Below, in pieces: positions 15,726-24,683 of a DNA stretch of 40,989 nt; the stretch's first letter is position 1, and each line of letters opens with the position of its first letter. Position numbers and translations under genes: made by a program. The stretch comes from Lyngbya confervoides BDU141951 (GTDB lineage: Bacteria; Cyanobacteriota; Cyanobacteriia; Thermosynechococcales; Thermosynechococcaceae), in the NCBI RefSeq assembly GCF_000817775.3, contig NZ_JTHE03000056.1, positions 1 through 40,989 on the forward strand, read 5' to 3'. Below the pieces are notes generated by a model. The model ran no database searches and had not been told where the DNA came from. It saw only the letters and a program-made list of their open reading frames with translations.

Positions 15726-16358
15726 TTATCCCATATTTTGGTTGGATTTCCTAGCAATCGATACGGCTTGACAGTGGTTCAAATACCACCGCCAAGGTAG
15801 ATCCTGACCTTGACTCAAGCCAATGCGGGTGGTTTGGATGATCTGGTGCCCCCCCTGGGTGAGTTTTTGAGCGAAATCTGGCGATCGCGGCTCTAGCCAC
15901 AGCCCCGATCTGGGCTGCAGGGGCAGCCCCGAGAGGGTGCGATCAATGTGGAACAGTCGGCAGAGCTTTCCCGGCCCCGCGCCGTAGCGTTCAGGTTTGC
16001 CCTTCAGGTCCTTGGGCCTTGGAGGCAGTGAGGTCGGTGGCAGAATCGCGCGGATCAGCACAGCGCTTGCTAGCCCCTCTCGATCTGTGACCACGTTAAA
16101 GCAGTGATACATGCCATAGATTAAGTAAATGTAGGCATGACCAGCCTTGCCAAACATGGGAGCATTGCGCCGGGTCTGTTTTCGATAGCCATGACAGGCC
16201 GGATCGCCAGCCATGTAGGCTTCAGTTTCCACAATCAGTCCTCGATAGATGGGTCCCGATGCCAGTTGACGGGCGAGGGTACAGCCAATTAAATCCGGCG
16301 CTACGGCGAGGGACGAACGAGCCAGCCAGGAGGCTGAAATCCAGGCAGAATCATTCAT
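15726..16358 (-). CDS. 3-methyladenine DNA glycosylase (AAG/MPG family)
   Basis: A 210-aa member of the alkyladenine DNA glycosylase family, which removes alkylated purines such as 3-methyladenine and starts base-excision repair. Recognisable segments are RGLIVETEAYMAGDPACHGYR (holding the catalytic Glu), RNAPMFGKAGHAYIYLIYGMYHCFNVV, SAVLIRAILP, and the YGAGPGKLCRLFHID product-site motif. The length is normal. Its ATG overlaps the stop of the upstream GH15-like gene (ATGA), suggesting translational coupling. Confidence 0.93.
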   Translation of the reverse strand: MNDSAWISASWLARSSLAVAPDLIGCTLARQLASGPIYRGLIVETEAYMAGDPACHGYRKQTRRNAPMFGKAGHAYIYLIYGMYHCFNVVTDREGLASAVLIRAILPPTSLPPRPKDLKGKPERYGAGPGKLCRLFHIDRTLSGLPLQPRSGLWLEPRSPDFAQKLTQGGHQIIQTTRIGLSQGQDLPWRWYLNHCQAVSIARKSNQNMG

Positions 16359-19300
16359 CGACGGCTGGTTGCGGGAGGACGCTCCTGGGCAATGTGGGTG
16401 AGGAACTGCAGCGCCTTAACAATGTAGCTAGCGCAGTCGTAGGGAGACTGTTGGTAAAAGTATTGCCAGGCCTCCGCCTTGTGTTCATCGTAGTTTTCTT
16501 GGTGGCTTGGATGGCGGTCGAGCCAGACCAACCGCACGGCATGACCAATTAAAATATCCAGCACGATAAAGTCCTGGATTTGTAAATCGGGGTTTCCTTC
16601 GGCGATGGCCGCGAGTTCCATCAAGCACTCAATGTTAATCTGGCGGTAAACCGGGGACTGAATTTTGTTCAGCAGATGTTCAACCTTGAGAGCAAAGTTT
16701 TTCTCCCCGGCCGTCATTTCCGACAGCAGGGGCTCACTATCGAGGCGGTTGCGTCGCTCTAGCTTATCCCCAATGACCAGCCCCCGACAGTGTTTGAGAA
16801 TCGTCCAGACCCGCGGATAGAAATCCTTTGGTACGCGGTTGACCGACCCCTCTAGCTGTCGCTTGCGGAACCAGTCCCCCTGTTCCGGAAGGGGTTCATT
16901 TTGCTGAGGTAAAACGACCCAGTCAATGTCTTGGTTAGACTGCGTAGACTGTAAAGACTCTTGCGCCATTAGCGTTTGGTTCATGGTCTGGTAGCCGCAG
17001 AGGACGCTGTGCAGATGCGTTTGAATGTCGTGGGGACTCATGGCCATCAGATGTTCATAGGCTTCATCTTGAGGGATCTGTAGGGTCTGGGATAGCTCGC
17101 TGGTCAGTAGTAAAATCAAATGTCCGACGCGAATGGTGATCATGCCATCAAATAGGCTCGGTTCTGCTTTTAGCAGAAGGCTAAGATAGATGAGCATTTC
17201 CTGGGTTAGGACGCGATCGCGCATGTCATAACGGCAAAACTTGCGGATTTTAGCAAGAATTTCCTGGGGAGAAAGGGGAGATTGGATTAAGGAGTCCTCA
17301 CTATAGGCACGTCCCACGGAAATTTGTTTCTGGCGTGCCAGAATGTCGGTTACGGCGTCCGCCAAACTCAGGGTCACCACTTTATCATTGAGGCCGGCAA
17401 CCCAGCGCATAATGTCCCACTGGCGATAGTCAATGGCCTTGTTGTAAACCTCCTCAAGCAGGGCTGCCACGGTGACGATTTCGTCGGTTTGTCCCAGGCC
17501 GGTGTCAAAATTTAGGGTTTCCAGCCGCGCTAAGGCTTCAAGCAGCTCAACTTGCTCGTAGAGGTTATCCGTTTCTCGCAATCGCTGCAAGATAGGCCGA
17601 GAATCAGACTCTTGCTCTAAGGACAGCTCTTGATCGGCTGAGAGGGGCGCAATGTGGCTTGAGTCAAACTGCAGGTAATGGTCAAACAGCTGCAGATCCT
17701 GGCAGGGTAGGTTGGTAATATCCCAGGTGCCAATATTGCCAATCTGTTCCACACAGGCTCGCAGCATAAGCGGGTTCAGCCGTCCTGTCTGAATGGAAAC
17801 ATCGCCACACCGACCGGTCTCTAATTCCCGGAGTAGTTCTATCATGGGCGCTGGCTGCTGTTCGATGCTCCCGGAGGTTTCAAACATTGTGTGCTTGAGC
17901 AGTAGCGTGACGGTGGGTCTGCCGCGTGAACTCCAATGCCGCTGAATATAGGCCAGTTCAGAGCGGATTTGATTCACTAAGAAACGGGGATCCACCGTCA
18001 GGTAAAACTGCTGCTGATCCAACAGGGCGGGTAAAAAGACGACGGTTTCTCCTTGAATCCGAAAGATGCGGGAGGTGGTTAAGCTGCGCATGCGTCGAAG
18101 GGGGCGGCCCGAAATCCCTAACCGGTCATTGCGACCAATTTGGGTAAAAATCAGCCCTAGATCCTTAGCCTGATGGACCAGGATCGGAGCCACCTGGGCA
18201 GGAGTCTGGGTCGGTATGCCATCTGCGGATAGCTGCTGCTGCAGGGATTCATCCTCCGCCAGCAAAGCCACCTGTACCACGGGCAGGGGTTTGCGTTTGA
18301 TTTGTAGATGTCGTCCAAGGGGATCAAGATCTCCCAGTTCTAAAAGACCCTCGGACAGCATTTCTCCTAAATAAAATAAACTTTGTGCCCAAACGAGTGG
18401 CAAATTTTGATTCGGTTGACGGGGCTGGCTTTGGGGCTGTTGACGTTCTGCCTCCAGCGCCTCCTGAGGGACGTAATACACCTCCGGTAACAGTGCATAG
18501 CCGTTTTGCTGTACGGCCACCCTGGCAAGTGCCTGACGATAGTGGCGCACTTGCTGAGATTCGTGGCGAAAGGCTGCATCCAGAAGCAGATAGGCAAAAA
18601 ATAGGGGCCATTCGCATTCAATATGCTCAAATTGCTTCAGTTCTGAAGGTTCGTAATGCAATCTTGAACTGTCTTCGATAACGGTTTGATGTCCGTCTCG
18701 CAGAAAGCGTTTGCATCCGTAGCGACCCTGGAGCTGATCGATGATTTTTTGCCGGGTGCGATCGCATAGATCCGCGTTATCGACGGCAAATGCTGGGAAG
18801 CCAATGATGCTGAGCAGTGCGGCATCCACCTCTTTGGAACTAGACTCGCGCGGCAGCATGGATTCAAGGGTTGCGCGCGATCGCGCAATTTCGTCCGGCA
18901 GCACCTGAATGACAGAGGCCTGGGATCCGTAAATACCAAAGAGATTAAAGCCATTGAGTGCTTCCAAGGCAGCCTTGGCCATGCCGAGGGAACTGGCATT
19001 GAGCTCAGGCTTTCCATGGTTAAGCTTGTTGCCCCGCTCCCAAATGCCGTAGTCTGGCGTGCGGTAGGTGCGGCCGATGTAATAGACCAGATTTTGGATA
19101 AAGTCCACTTCATCTCGGGTGTAGATCACCGAAAGACCCGACTCAATCATCTGGGCCAGAATCAGTAGATAAAGGGACGTGGCGTCTAGTTGAAGATGCC
19201 CCCACTGGTCATCCCCCACCACTGGATCTCCAGTGCGGGTGTGGTACTTGGCATGGAGTGCATCGAGGGGAGATTGGGTTTCTTTGAACCGCTCTACCTT

Positions 19301-19597
19301 ATGGGCCTGGCGCATCATGGCATGGAGCAGTCCGCGCATGAGTTTGATCACGCAATGCTCGAGTTCGTAGGTACGGCCTTGATCGTCATCTAATTTTCGA
19401 TAGGCCAGGGACAGGCCCCATACTGCTAGGATGCTGTAGACATTGTCTCGAACCCATGCATCTGTATAGTTGCCATGCTCATTAATGGCTGTGCTAGCCG
19501 GGAGCAACCCCGAGAGAGGATCTTGACGCTTGAGAATCGTTTCCTGGATTTGCTCGTAGTAGGTGCTCAACCGCAGCGATCGTTCATTGAGACCCAT
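16355..19597 (-). CDS. GH15/phosphorylase kinase alpha-beta-like protein
   Basis: A 1080-aa protein with an N-terminal (alpha/alpha)6 glucoamylase-like region (about 1-450) similar to GH15 enzymes and to eukaryotic phosphorylase b kinase alpha/beta subunits. Diagnostic stretches are HGNYTDAWVRDNVYSILAVWGL, GDDQWGHLQLDATSLYL and GIWERGNKLNHGKPELNASSLGMAKAALEALNGFNLFG. The long C-terminal half continues as helical and beta segments without a domain I can name. Full-length homologues of this size are typical of cyanobacteria and have no established function; glycogen or glucan hydrolysis or regulation is inferred. The ATG is at 19597, and its stop overlaps the glycosylase start. A hairpin lies 70-90 bp upstream. 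Confidence 0.85.
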   Translation of the reverse strand: MGLNERSLRLSTYYEQIQETILKRQDPLSGLLPASTAINEHGNYTDAWVRDNVYSILAVWGLSLAYRKLDDDQGRTYELEHCVIKLMRGLLHAMMRQAHKVERFKETQSPLDALHAKYHTRTGDPVVGDDQWGHLQLDATSLYLLILAQMIESGLSVIYTRDEVDFIQNLVYYIGRTYRTPDYGIWERGNKLNHGKPELNASSLGMAKAALEALNGFNLFGIYGSQASVIQVLPDEIARSRATLESMLPRESSSKEVDAALLSIIGFPAFAVDNADLCDRTRQKIIDQLQGRYGCKRFLRDGHQTVIEDSSRLHYEPSELKQFEHIECEWPLFFAYLLLDAAFRHESQQVRHYRQALARVAVQQNGYALLPEVYYVPQEALEAERQQPQSQPRQPNQNLPLVWAQSLFYLGEMLSEGLLELGDLDPLGRHLQIKRKPLPVVQVALLAEDESLQQQLSADGIPTQTPAQVAPILVHQAKDLGLIFTQIGRNDRLGISGRPLRRMRSLTTSRIFRIQGETVVFLPALLDQQQFYLTVDPRFLVNQIRSELAYIQRHWSSRGRPTVTLLLKHTMFETSGSIEQQPAPMIELLRELETGRCGDVSIQTGRLNPLMLRACVEQIGNIGTWDITNLPCQDLQLFDHYLQFDSSHIAPLSADQELSLEQESDSRPILQRLRETDNLYEQVELLEALARLETLNFDTGLGQTDEIVTVAALLEEVYNKAIDYRQWDIMRWVAGLNDKVVTLSLADAVTDILARQKQISVGRAYSEDSLIQSPLSPQEILAKIRKFCRYDMRDRVLTQEMLIYLSLLLKAEPSLFDGMITIRVGHLILLLTSELSQTLQIPQDEAYEHLMAMSPHDIQTHLHSVLCGYQTMNQTLMAQESLQSTQSNQDIDWVVLPQQNEPLPEQGDWFRKRQLEGSVNRVPKDFYPRVWTILKHCRGLVIGDKLERRNRLDSEPLLSEMTAGEKNFALKVEHLLNKIQSPVYRQINIECLMELAAIAEGNPDLQIQDFIVLDILIGHAVRLVWLDRHPSHQENYDEHKAEAWQYFYQQSPYDCASYIVKALQFLTHIAQERPPATSRR

Positions 19598-19669
19598 GAA
19601 TTAACCCCCAGATTGCAGCATTCAACCTATCTTAATCGGGGCGGCATCCAAAGAGAACCCAACTTTCAA

Positions 19670-19692
19670 AGGTTCCAGGCACAGGGGAACCT
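19670..19692. repeat. Hairpin between the BY-kinase and GH15-like genes
   Basis: AGGTTCC (19670-19676) pairs with GGAACCT (19686-19692) around a 9-nt loop, with CCAGG/CCTGG as an alternative. It lies 37 bp past the BY-kinase stop and has no T-tract. It may be a weak terminator or an RNA-processing structure. Confidence 0.35.
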
Positions 19693-19728
19693 GGACTGTC
19701 CCCTTGCGATTTAATAACTGGCGAGAAA

Positions 19729-22023
19729 TTATTTGCGATCTTTCACCAGATAGGTGCCATTCCTTTCTGCTTTGGGAAGGTGTGGATCCCTGGTCTCGGA
19801 TTCCTCGATCCACTTTTCCTCTGCATCCGGGGATTGTTTGCCATAGTATTTCTGCTGGTAGTAGGAGCCATGGGCTTCATTTTTAGGAATCACTCCATTG
19901 GCAATTAAACCCAACACCTTGACGTGGGATTGTTGAACCATTTCTAGGGTGGTGTTAGCCGCGGCTCGGTTGAGCGTTCCCGGTCTGGCAATTAAAATCA
20001 GACCGTCAGTCTGCTGACTGATCAGGAGAGCATCGGAAGCCACCGTGAGGGGCGGGGCATCAATCAAGATGTATTCATACCGCTCGCGCAGATCCTTGAT
20101 CAGCTGTCTGAATCGCCGGGAGTCAAGCAGCGTTATTGGATTAGGGGGTAAAGCGCCCGCGGGCAAAATATCCAAATAATCGTTCTCCGCAATAACGGGA
20201 ATCTCTTCAACCGCATGGGCTTTATCTACTAAAACGTTGCTGAGGCCTCGCCGATTCGGAATTTCCCACACCTGATGCTGGGAGGGAAGTCTCATATCCG
20301 CGTCGATCAGCAGAACGCGATTTCCCAATTCAGCCATCGCGAGAGCAACATTAGCCAGGGTGCTGGATTTTCCTTCCCCCGCCATCCCGCTGGAAAAAAC
20401 AAGAACCTGAAGTTGATCGGAACGGGAAAATTTCAGATTCGTGTTAATCATGCGATAGGTTTCACTCATCATGGACCGAGGGCGATCGCGCACAAATAGC
20501 GTGCTAGCGCGGTTCACCTCCGCGGATCCCAGTTCTGTCGCAAAATCCGGAACTGTCCCCAACAAGGTGAACCGATAGATATTGCGAACATCCTGGACCG
20601 TTCGTAATCTCAAGTCTCGGTGATCCACTATAAGCGCCAGCCCAGCCCCCAGTAAGATGCCTAATATTCCCCCCATGAGTAAATTCAGAACAATTCTGGG
20701 AGAGATGGGATCCTTAGGGACTGGGGCTTCGTGCAGAATATTAGCCTTTCCGAGGTTTTGATTTTCTGCGATCAGTGCCTTTTGCAGGGACTCGTAAAGG
20801 TTCGTGTAGGTTAAGGTTGCAATCTCTGCATTCAGCTTTAGCTCCGCATACTGCCGCTCTAACTCTGGAAATTTTTCTGTCTGCCCCTTGGCCAGTTCAT
20901 AGGACTCCGCTAGGCCTCGCAGTCTCTCACTGAGTCCCTGCGAGGCAACTTCTGCCTGGACCAAATCGGTCATAATCTCAGACCCTGTTGTCTGTTCCGT
21001 TGTCCCTGCGAGATCTCCTTCTGGAATGGACGGTGAGTTAGAGACCTGCGCTAGACGAGAATCGAGGTTCTGTGCCAATGCGGCTTGCTTCTCCCGAAGC
21101 TCAATGACCACCGGATGGTTCGGCTGATAAATCTTGAGGGCGGCAGCGAGTTCATCTTGAATGGATTCGTAATTCTTGATATTGCTCTGTATTCTTTGAG
21201 ATCCTGCTATTTTACCGGTTTTAACAGCGCTTCTTGAGGAAATTCCCCCCAGATTTTGTCGGAGCTGGGCCGTTCGCTCCTGGGAATCTAGCAGCTCAGA
21301 GCGGGTCAAAATAATATTTTTTTCTATTTCAGCAATACTCTCCAGGGAAAATTCCGCTTCCTGAGTGGGTGCAACTAGTTGGTTTGCTTCCTTAAAGCGC
21401 TTTAGCGCTGCTTGAGCGCGCTTGAGTTGACCTTCGGTCCGTGGCAGCTGCTGGTCGATGAACTCTCGCGCTGCCCGAGTTTGGGATCGATTCATTTCCT
21501 GGTCATACTGGATGTATGCCTGCATGAGTTGGTTAACCACTGCGGCAGCGCGTTCGGGATTGGGATCTTTATAGGCCAGTTCAATAACATCGGTGCCTCT
21601 GAGGGATGAGGCCCGAATGTTTTCCTCAAAATCCTCCACTAATAGCGGCTCCCCTTTGCTGTCTTGTAAGTTCAGCGATTGAATCACAGTTTCAAGTAAG
21701 GGGGGGGAGAGGAGAATCTGTAATTCAGTTTCTATGGGATTACTTTGATTCGAGGCTGGGGAGAGTCCTCCAAACTGTTCTGCGAGACCGAGGAGTGCAG
21801 AGGCGGTGTTGTCATTTTTGATTAAAACTTGGCCCTTTGCTTCGAAGATCGGGGTTTGGAACACCGTGGTGAGGCCAACCCCCAGAAAGACTGCTCCAAA
21901 AGAGCTAATGACCCAAACCCAGCGACGCTTTAGAACCGTCAGAATTTCCAATAAATTAATTTCATCGTCTTGCTCGGATGCGACTTGATAGGAAAGTTCA
22001 GCTGCCGGGGTCGTTTCTGCCAT
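19729..22023 (-). CDS. Wzc-type polysaccharide co-polymerase with BY-kinase domain
   Basis: A 764-aa fused inner-membrane co-polymerase and bacterial tyrosine kinase that controls chain length and export of capsular or exopolysaccharide. The Wzz domain has its first membrane helix at about 33-55. A long periplasmic coiled-coil region (about 150-420) follows, then a PRIVLNLLMGGILG second helix near 445-470. The kinase domain (about 530-740) has Walker A GMAGEGKSS, Walker A' VLLIDADMRLPS and Walker B YILIDAPP. The C-terminal tail carries a tyrosine cluster (GSYYQQKYYG) of the type that is autophosphorylated. No wza or wzx/wzy gene is adjacent. The downstream GH15-like gene follows on the same strand. 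Confidence 0.95.
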   Translation of the reverse strand: MAETTPAAELSYQVASEQDDEINLLEILTVLKRRWVWVISSFGAVFLGVGLTTVFQTPIFEAKGQVLIKNDNTASALLGLAEQFGGLSPASNQSNPIETELQILLSPPLLETVIQSLNLQDSKGEPLLVEDFEENIRASSLRGTDVIELAYKDPNPERAAAVVNQLMQAYIQYDQEMNRSQTRAAREFIDQQLPRTEGQLKRAQAALKRFKEANQLVAPTQEAEFSLESIAEIEKNIILTRSELLDSQERTAQLRQNLGGISSRSAVKTGKIAGSQRIQSNIKNYESIQDELAAALKIYQPNHPVVIELREKQAALAQNLDSRLAQVSNSPSIPEGDLAGTTEQTTGSEIMTDLVQAEVASQGLSERLRGLAESYELAKGQTEKFPELERQYAELKLNAEIATLTYTNLYESLQKALIAENQNLGKANILHEAPVPKDPISPRIVLNLLMGGILGILLGAGLALIVDHRDLRLRTVQDVRNIYRFTLLGTVPDFATELGSAEVNRASTLFVRDRPRSMMSETYRMINTNLKFSRSDQLQVLVFSSGMAGEGKSSTLANVALAMAELGNRVLLIDADMRLPSQHQVWEIPNRRGLSNVLVDKAHAVEEIPVIAENDYLDILPAGALPPNPITLLDSRRFRQLIKDLRERYEYILIDAPPLTVASDALLISQQTDGLILIARPGTLNRAAANTTLEMVQQSHVKVLGLIANGVIPKNEAHGSYYQQKYYGKQSPDAEEKWIEESETRDPHLPKAERNGTYLVKDRK

Positions 22024-22181
22024 GCTCTAAACGTTGCTGGATAAAGTTTTAGACAAATGCTTGAGACAATTTACCACAGGATTTGTGCTCTACCCCGGCT
22101 ATCCTCGTGAAAGTTTGAGCCATTGAGAGCGAGGGGACGCGACCACCCATGAGGGGCTTCGTTGCGACCTACTTCTCCGGT

Positions 22182-22213
22182 TTCTGTTGGCTTGTTGTTC
22201 TGTTGGCTTGTTT
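22182..22213 (+). repeat. 16-bp tandem direct repeat, two copies
   Basis: TTCTGTTGGCTTGTTG at 22182-22197 is followed immediately by TTCTGTTGGCTTGTTT, 15 of 16 identical. It lies in the 344-bp region between the divergent BY-kinase and EamA genes, and is unlike surrounding sequence. Slippage duplication or a regulator site are both possible. Confidence 0.6.
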
Positions 22214-22235
22214 TAACGGAATGCTTATCTTTTAG

Positions 22236-22275
22236 AGTGTTAAAAGTGGAGAAAGGGTGTTAAAAGCGAAGGAAG
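22236..22275 (+). promoter_or_regulatory. 20-bp imperfect direct repeat, possible operator
   Basis: Two copies of a 20-bp unit (22236-22255 and 22256-22275) share GTGTTAAAAG exactly and about 16 of 20 positions overall. The 20-bp period is close to two helical turns, which would place the repeated cores on one face of DNA. They sit upstream of the EamA transporter and within the BY-kinase 5' region. The rest of 22024-22367 shows no gene. Confidence 0.4.
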
Positions 22276-22367
22276 AGGTCTCAAGAATTTCATCAATTCT
22301 CTCCCGGCGCAGTGGAGGCTTCATTCTTCGGTGAGTGTGAAAACTTTATGCTCAGGCTTTTGATGGC

Positions 22368-23351
22368 ATGGCCCAGCAGCTTGAACTAAAAACAACCACG
22401 GTTCCTAGCAATTCTTGGCCCAGGGATCTATTGCTACTGCTGCTGGGCGTCATGATTTTGTCCTGTTCGGCGATCTTCACGCGCCTCAGTGAAGTTGAGC
22501 TAACGCCCCTGGCTACCATTTTTGACCGGTTTTGGATTGCTTCAATGGCGCTTGCCCTCATGAACGGGCTGAAGGGGCTGAAGCAGATCTCGACGGCTGA
22601 TGTCGAGGCTGACCTTACGGGAGAGAGCAAGTTGGCGGGAGATACCCCTTGGGTGGAAGGTTTGTTGATGCTCGTTCTGGCGATCGCCATTGCGGCTCGC
22701 GCAGGAAGTTGGGCCTGGTCCTTAACCCAAACCAGCGTGGCGAATTCGAACTTGCTGCACAATATGACCCCCATTTTTGCCACCCTGGGAGGATGGCTGT
22801 TTTTGGGACATACCTTTGACAGACGCTACCTGATGGGGCTGCTGCTGGCAGTGTCTGGGGTGGTGGCAATTGGAATCCAGGATTTTAATGTGACTGATGA
22901 TAGCTTCATTGGAGATATTGCCGCGTTGATGTCTTCGGTGTTCTACGCGATTAATTTTCTGATTATCGAGAAGCTGCGTCGGAAGCTCTCAACCACGGCA
23001 ATCATGACCGGGTCCTGTTTTTGGGTTAGCGTCATTCTAGTGCCGGGGATATGGATGGAGGGGAGCGGGTTTATCCCAGAAAGTGCTTCAGTTTGGGCTG
23101 CGGTGATCTGTCTGGGTCTGCTCAGTCAGGTTCTTGGCCAGGGAATTTTAGCCTACGTTCTCAGTCGCATGAATTCCGGTCATGTTTCCCTATTTCTCCT
23201 GCTTGAACCCGTGATTACGGCCCTCTTGGCCTGGATGATCTTTGGGGAACGCCTTAGTGTAGAAAATTGGCTGGCCTTCGTTGTGGTGCTCACGGGCCTG
23301 TATTTGGCCAACCTGAGTCAAGGGGCCTCGGGCCTGGAGTCCCAGGGCTGA
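22368..23351 (+). CDS. EamA/DMT-family transporter
   Basis: A 327-aa drug/metabolite-transporter superfamily protein with the two-fold EamA repeat and about ten membrane helices. The first helix is DLLLLLLGVMILSCSAIFTRL, and the last is ENWLAFVVVLTGLYLANLS. LLEPVITALLAWMIFGERLS in the second repeat is the usual end-of-repeat signature (EPV, GE). Substrates of these carriers range from amino acids to nucleotide sugars and cannot be predicted here. A loop of about 30 polar residues between helices 2 and 3 (STADVEADLTGESK) is longer than average. The only in-frame ATG close by is 22368. It is divergent from the BY-kinase. Confidence 0.9.
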   Translation: MAQQLELKTTTVPSNSWPRDLLLLLLGVMILSCSAIFTRLSEVELTPLATIFDRFWIASMALALMNGLKGLKQISTADVEADLTGESKLAGDTPWVEGLLMLVLAIAIAARAGSWAWSLTQTSVANSNLLHNMTPIFATLGGWLFLGHTFDRRYLMGLLLAVSGVVAIGIQDFNVTDDSFIGDIAALMSSVFYAINFLIIEKLRRKLSTTAIMTGSCFWVSVILVPGIWMEGSGFIPESASVWAAVICLGLLSQVLGQGILAYVLSRMNSGHVSLFLLLEPVITALLAWMIFGERLSVENWLAFVVVLTGLYLANLSQGASGLESQG

Positions 23352-23367
23352 AATCCAGGCCCTGGGA
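23340..23367. terminator. Bidirectional terminator-like hairpin
   Basis: TCCCAGGGC (23340-23348) pairs perfectly with GCCCTGGGA (23359-23367) around a 10-nt loop. It lies between the convergent EamA and GT2 genes, with the EamA stop in the loop. It lacks a strong T-tract on either side. Confidence 0.6.
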
Positions 23368-23372
23368 TCCCG

Positions 23373-24584
23373 TCAGGATTTTGCCGGATACACCCGCCCT
23401 TTCCAGGCGCCTCCACGCCCCTGCCAGTGACGCCGGGCAGAATCCAGGGTCATGAGGGTGTAGAGCAGAGCGGTGGCCGGAAGGGTCATTGCCCAGAGGG
23501 GAGGGAGGCGATAGAGGCGAACGGTGGGAAGGTAGGCGATCGCCATCAGCAGCCAAGCCAGACCTCCGCATAGGGCAATCCAGGGGTGTTGGGTCAGCGC
23601 TCCCACTGCGATCGCCAGGGGTGGCCAGAGATATACCAGAATCATTCCCAGCACAGACCCCAACAATAGGACCGTCGAATAGCCCAGTTGGGTAAAGGCG
23701 GTGCGGGCCACCATGGTCCAGATTGTGTCCAGGGTGTCGTAGGCGCGGAGGCTGTGGGTTTGGGTTGAAAGTCCCAGCCAAATGCGGCCCCAGGTGGTTT
23801 TGCCGGAGTCTTTAGTGGCCGCAGTTTGCTTCACGGCGGCGGCAAGGGAGCAATCATCAATGAGGGCATCTTTGACTCGCTCCAAGCCTCCGGCCTGGAG
23901 TAAGGCCTGCCGCTGTAGTAGGATGCAGCCGCCAGCGGCAGCGGCAAGCTTATGGCGGGAACTATTGGCCCAAGGAAAGGGATAAAGCTTTTGAAAAAAG
24001 AATATAAAGGCAGGAATCAGCGCCTTTTCCCAGAAGGACTGACAGCGAAGCTGAACCATAAGTGAGACAAGCAACCGATTCTCGGTGATGGCTTTAGACA
24101 GGAGGGCCGTGAGGTTTCCTTTGGGGTGAACAATGTCTGCATCGCTGAGCAGCAGATAGTCTGGGGGGCGGCCAGGGGCTTGGAGAACATGCTGAACTCC
24201 GGTGTTGACGGCCCAGAGTTTACCGGACCAGCCGGGAGGGAGTGGGGGGGTGGTCAAAATCCGCAGACGATGGCCTTCTCCTAGATCCGCCGCGGTCTGC
24301 TGGGCAAGGGCTGCGGTGGCGTCGGAGCTTTGGTCATCCACGAGGACAACCTCGAAAGCCCCAGCGTAGTCCTGGGTCAGGAGCGATCGCACCGTAGCCC
24401 CGATATAGGCGGCTTCATCGCGAGCCGGGATGATCGCGCAGACCCTGGGCCAATCGGTCCATTCAGGTCGGTTGACCGGACAATCCAGTCGCTGGTCGCA
24501 TCGCCAGAATCCTCCTCGAAGCGTGAGCAGCCCCATCCAAATGAGACAGGACAATAAAGTCAGGACTAAAAGGGCGCTGATCAT
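23373..24584 (-). CDS. hpnB: HpnB-like family 2 glycosyltransferase
   Basis: A GT2 membrane glycosyltransferase of about 403 aa resembling the hopene-associated HpnB family. A membrane helix at 1-20 precedes the GT-A domain: VCAIIPARDEAAYIG, VVLVDDQSSDAT, GKLWAVNTG, then LLLSDADIVHP (the DxD-type metal site). Further along is KDALIDDCSLAAAVKQ. Several helices close the C-terminus (about 285-400). Family members are linked to hopanoid side-chain or glycolipid modification, but no squalene-hopene cyclase or other hpn gene is in view, so the role is inferred. The start ATG 24584 replaces a longer frame that has no domain upstream. It is on the same strand as the response regulator, about 100 bp downstream. 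Confidence 0.82.
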   Translation of the reverse strand: MISALLVLTLLSCLIWMGLLTLRGGFWRCDQRLDCPVNRPEWTDWPRVCAIIPARDEAAYIGATVRSLLTQDYAGAFEVVLVDDQSSDATAALAQQTAADLGEGHRLRILTTPPLPPGWSGKLWAVNTGVQHVLQAPGRPPDYLLLSDADIVHPKGNLTALLSKAITENRLLVSLMVQLRCQSFWEKALIPAFIFFFQKLYPFPWANSSRHKLAAAAGGCILLQRQALLQAGGLERVKDALIDDCSLAAAVKQTAATKDSGKTTWGRIWLGLSTQTHSLRAYDTLDTIWTMVARTAFTQLGYSTVLLLGSVLGMILVYLWPPLAIAVGALTQHPWIALCGGLAWLLMAIAYLPTVRLYRLPPLWAMTLPATALLYTLMTLDSARRHWQGRGGAWKGRVYPAKS

Positions 24585-24683
24585 GGAACAACCTGGCGAC
24601 GGGTGAGCACCCCTATGATTAGAGCATGGCGCCTCAGCGTCAAGATCCGCGACCGTCAAGAGTTGCTAGGCTTCTGCCAGGCC

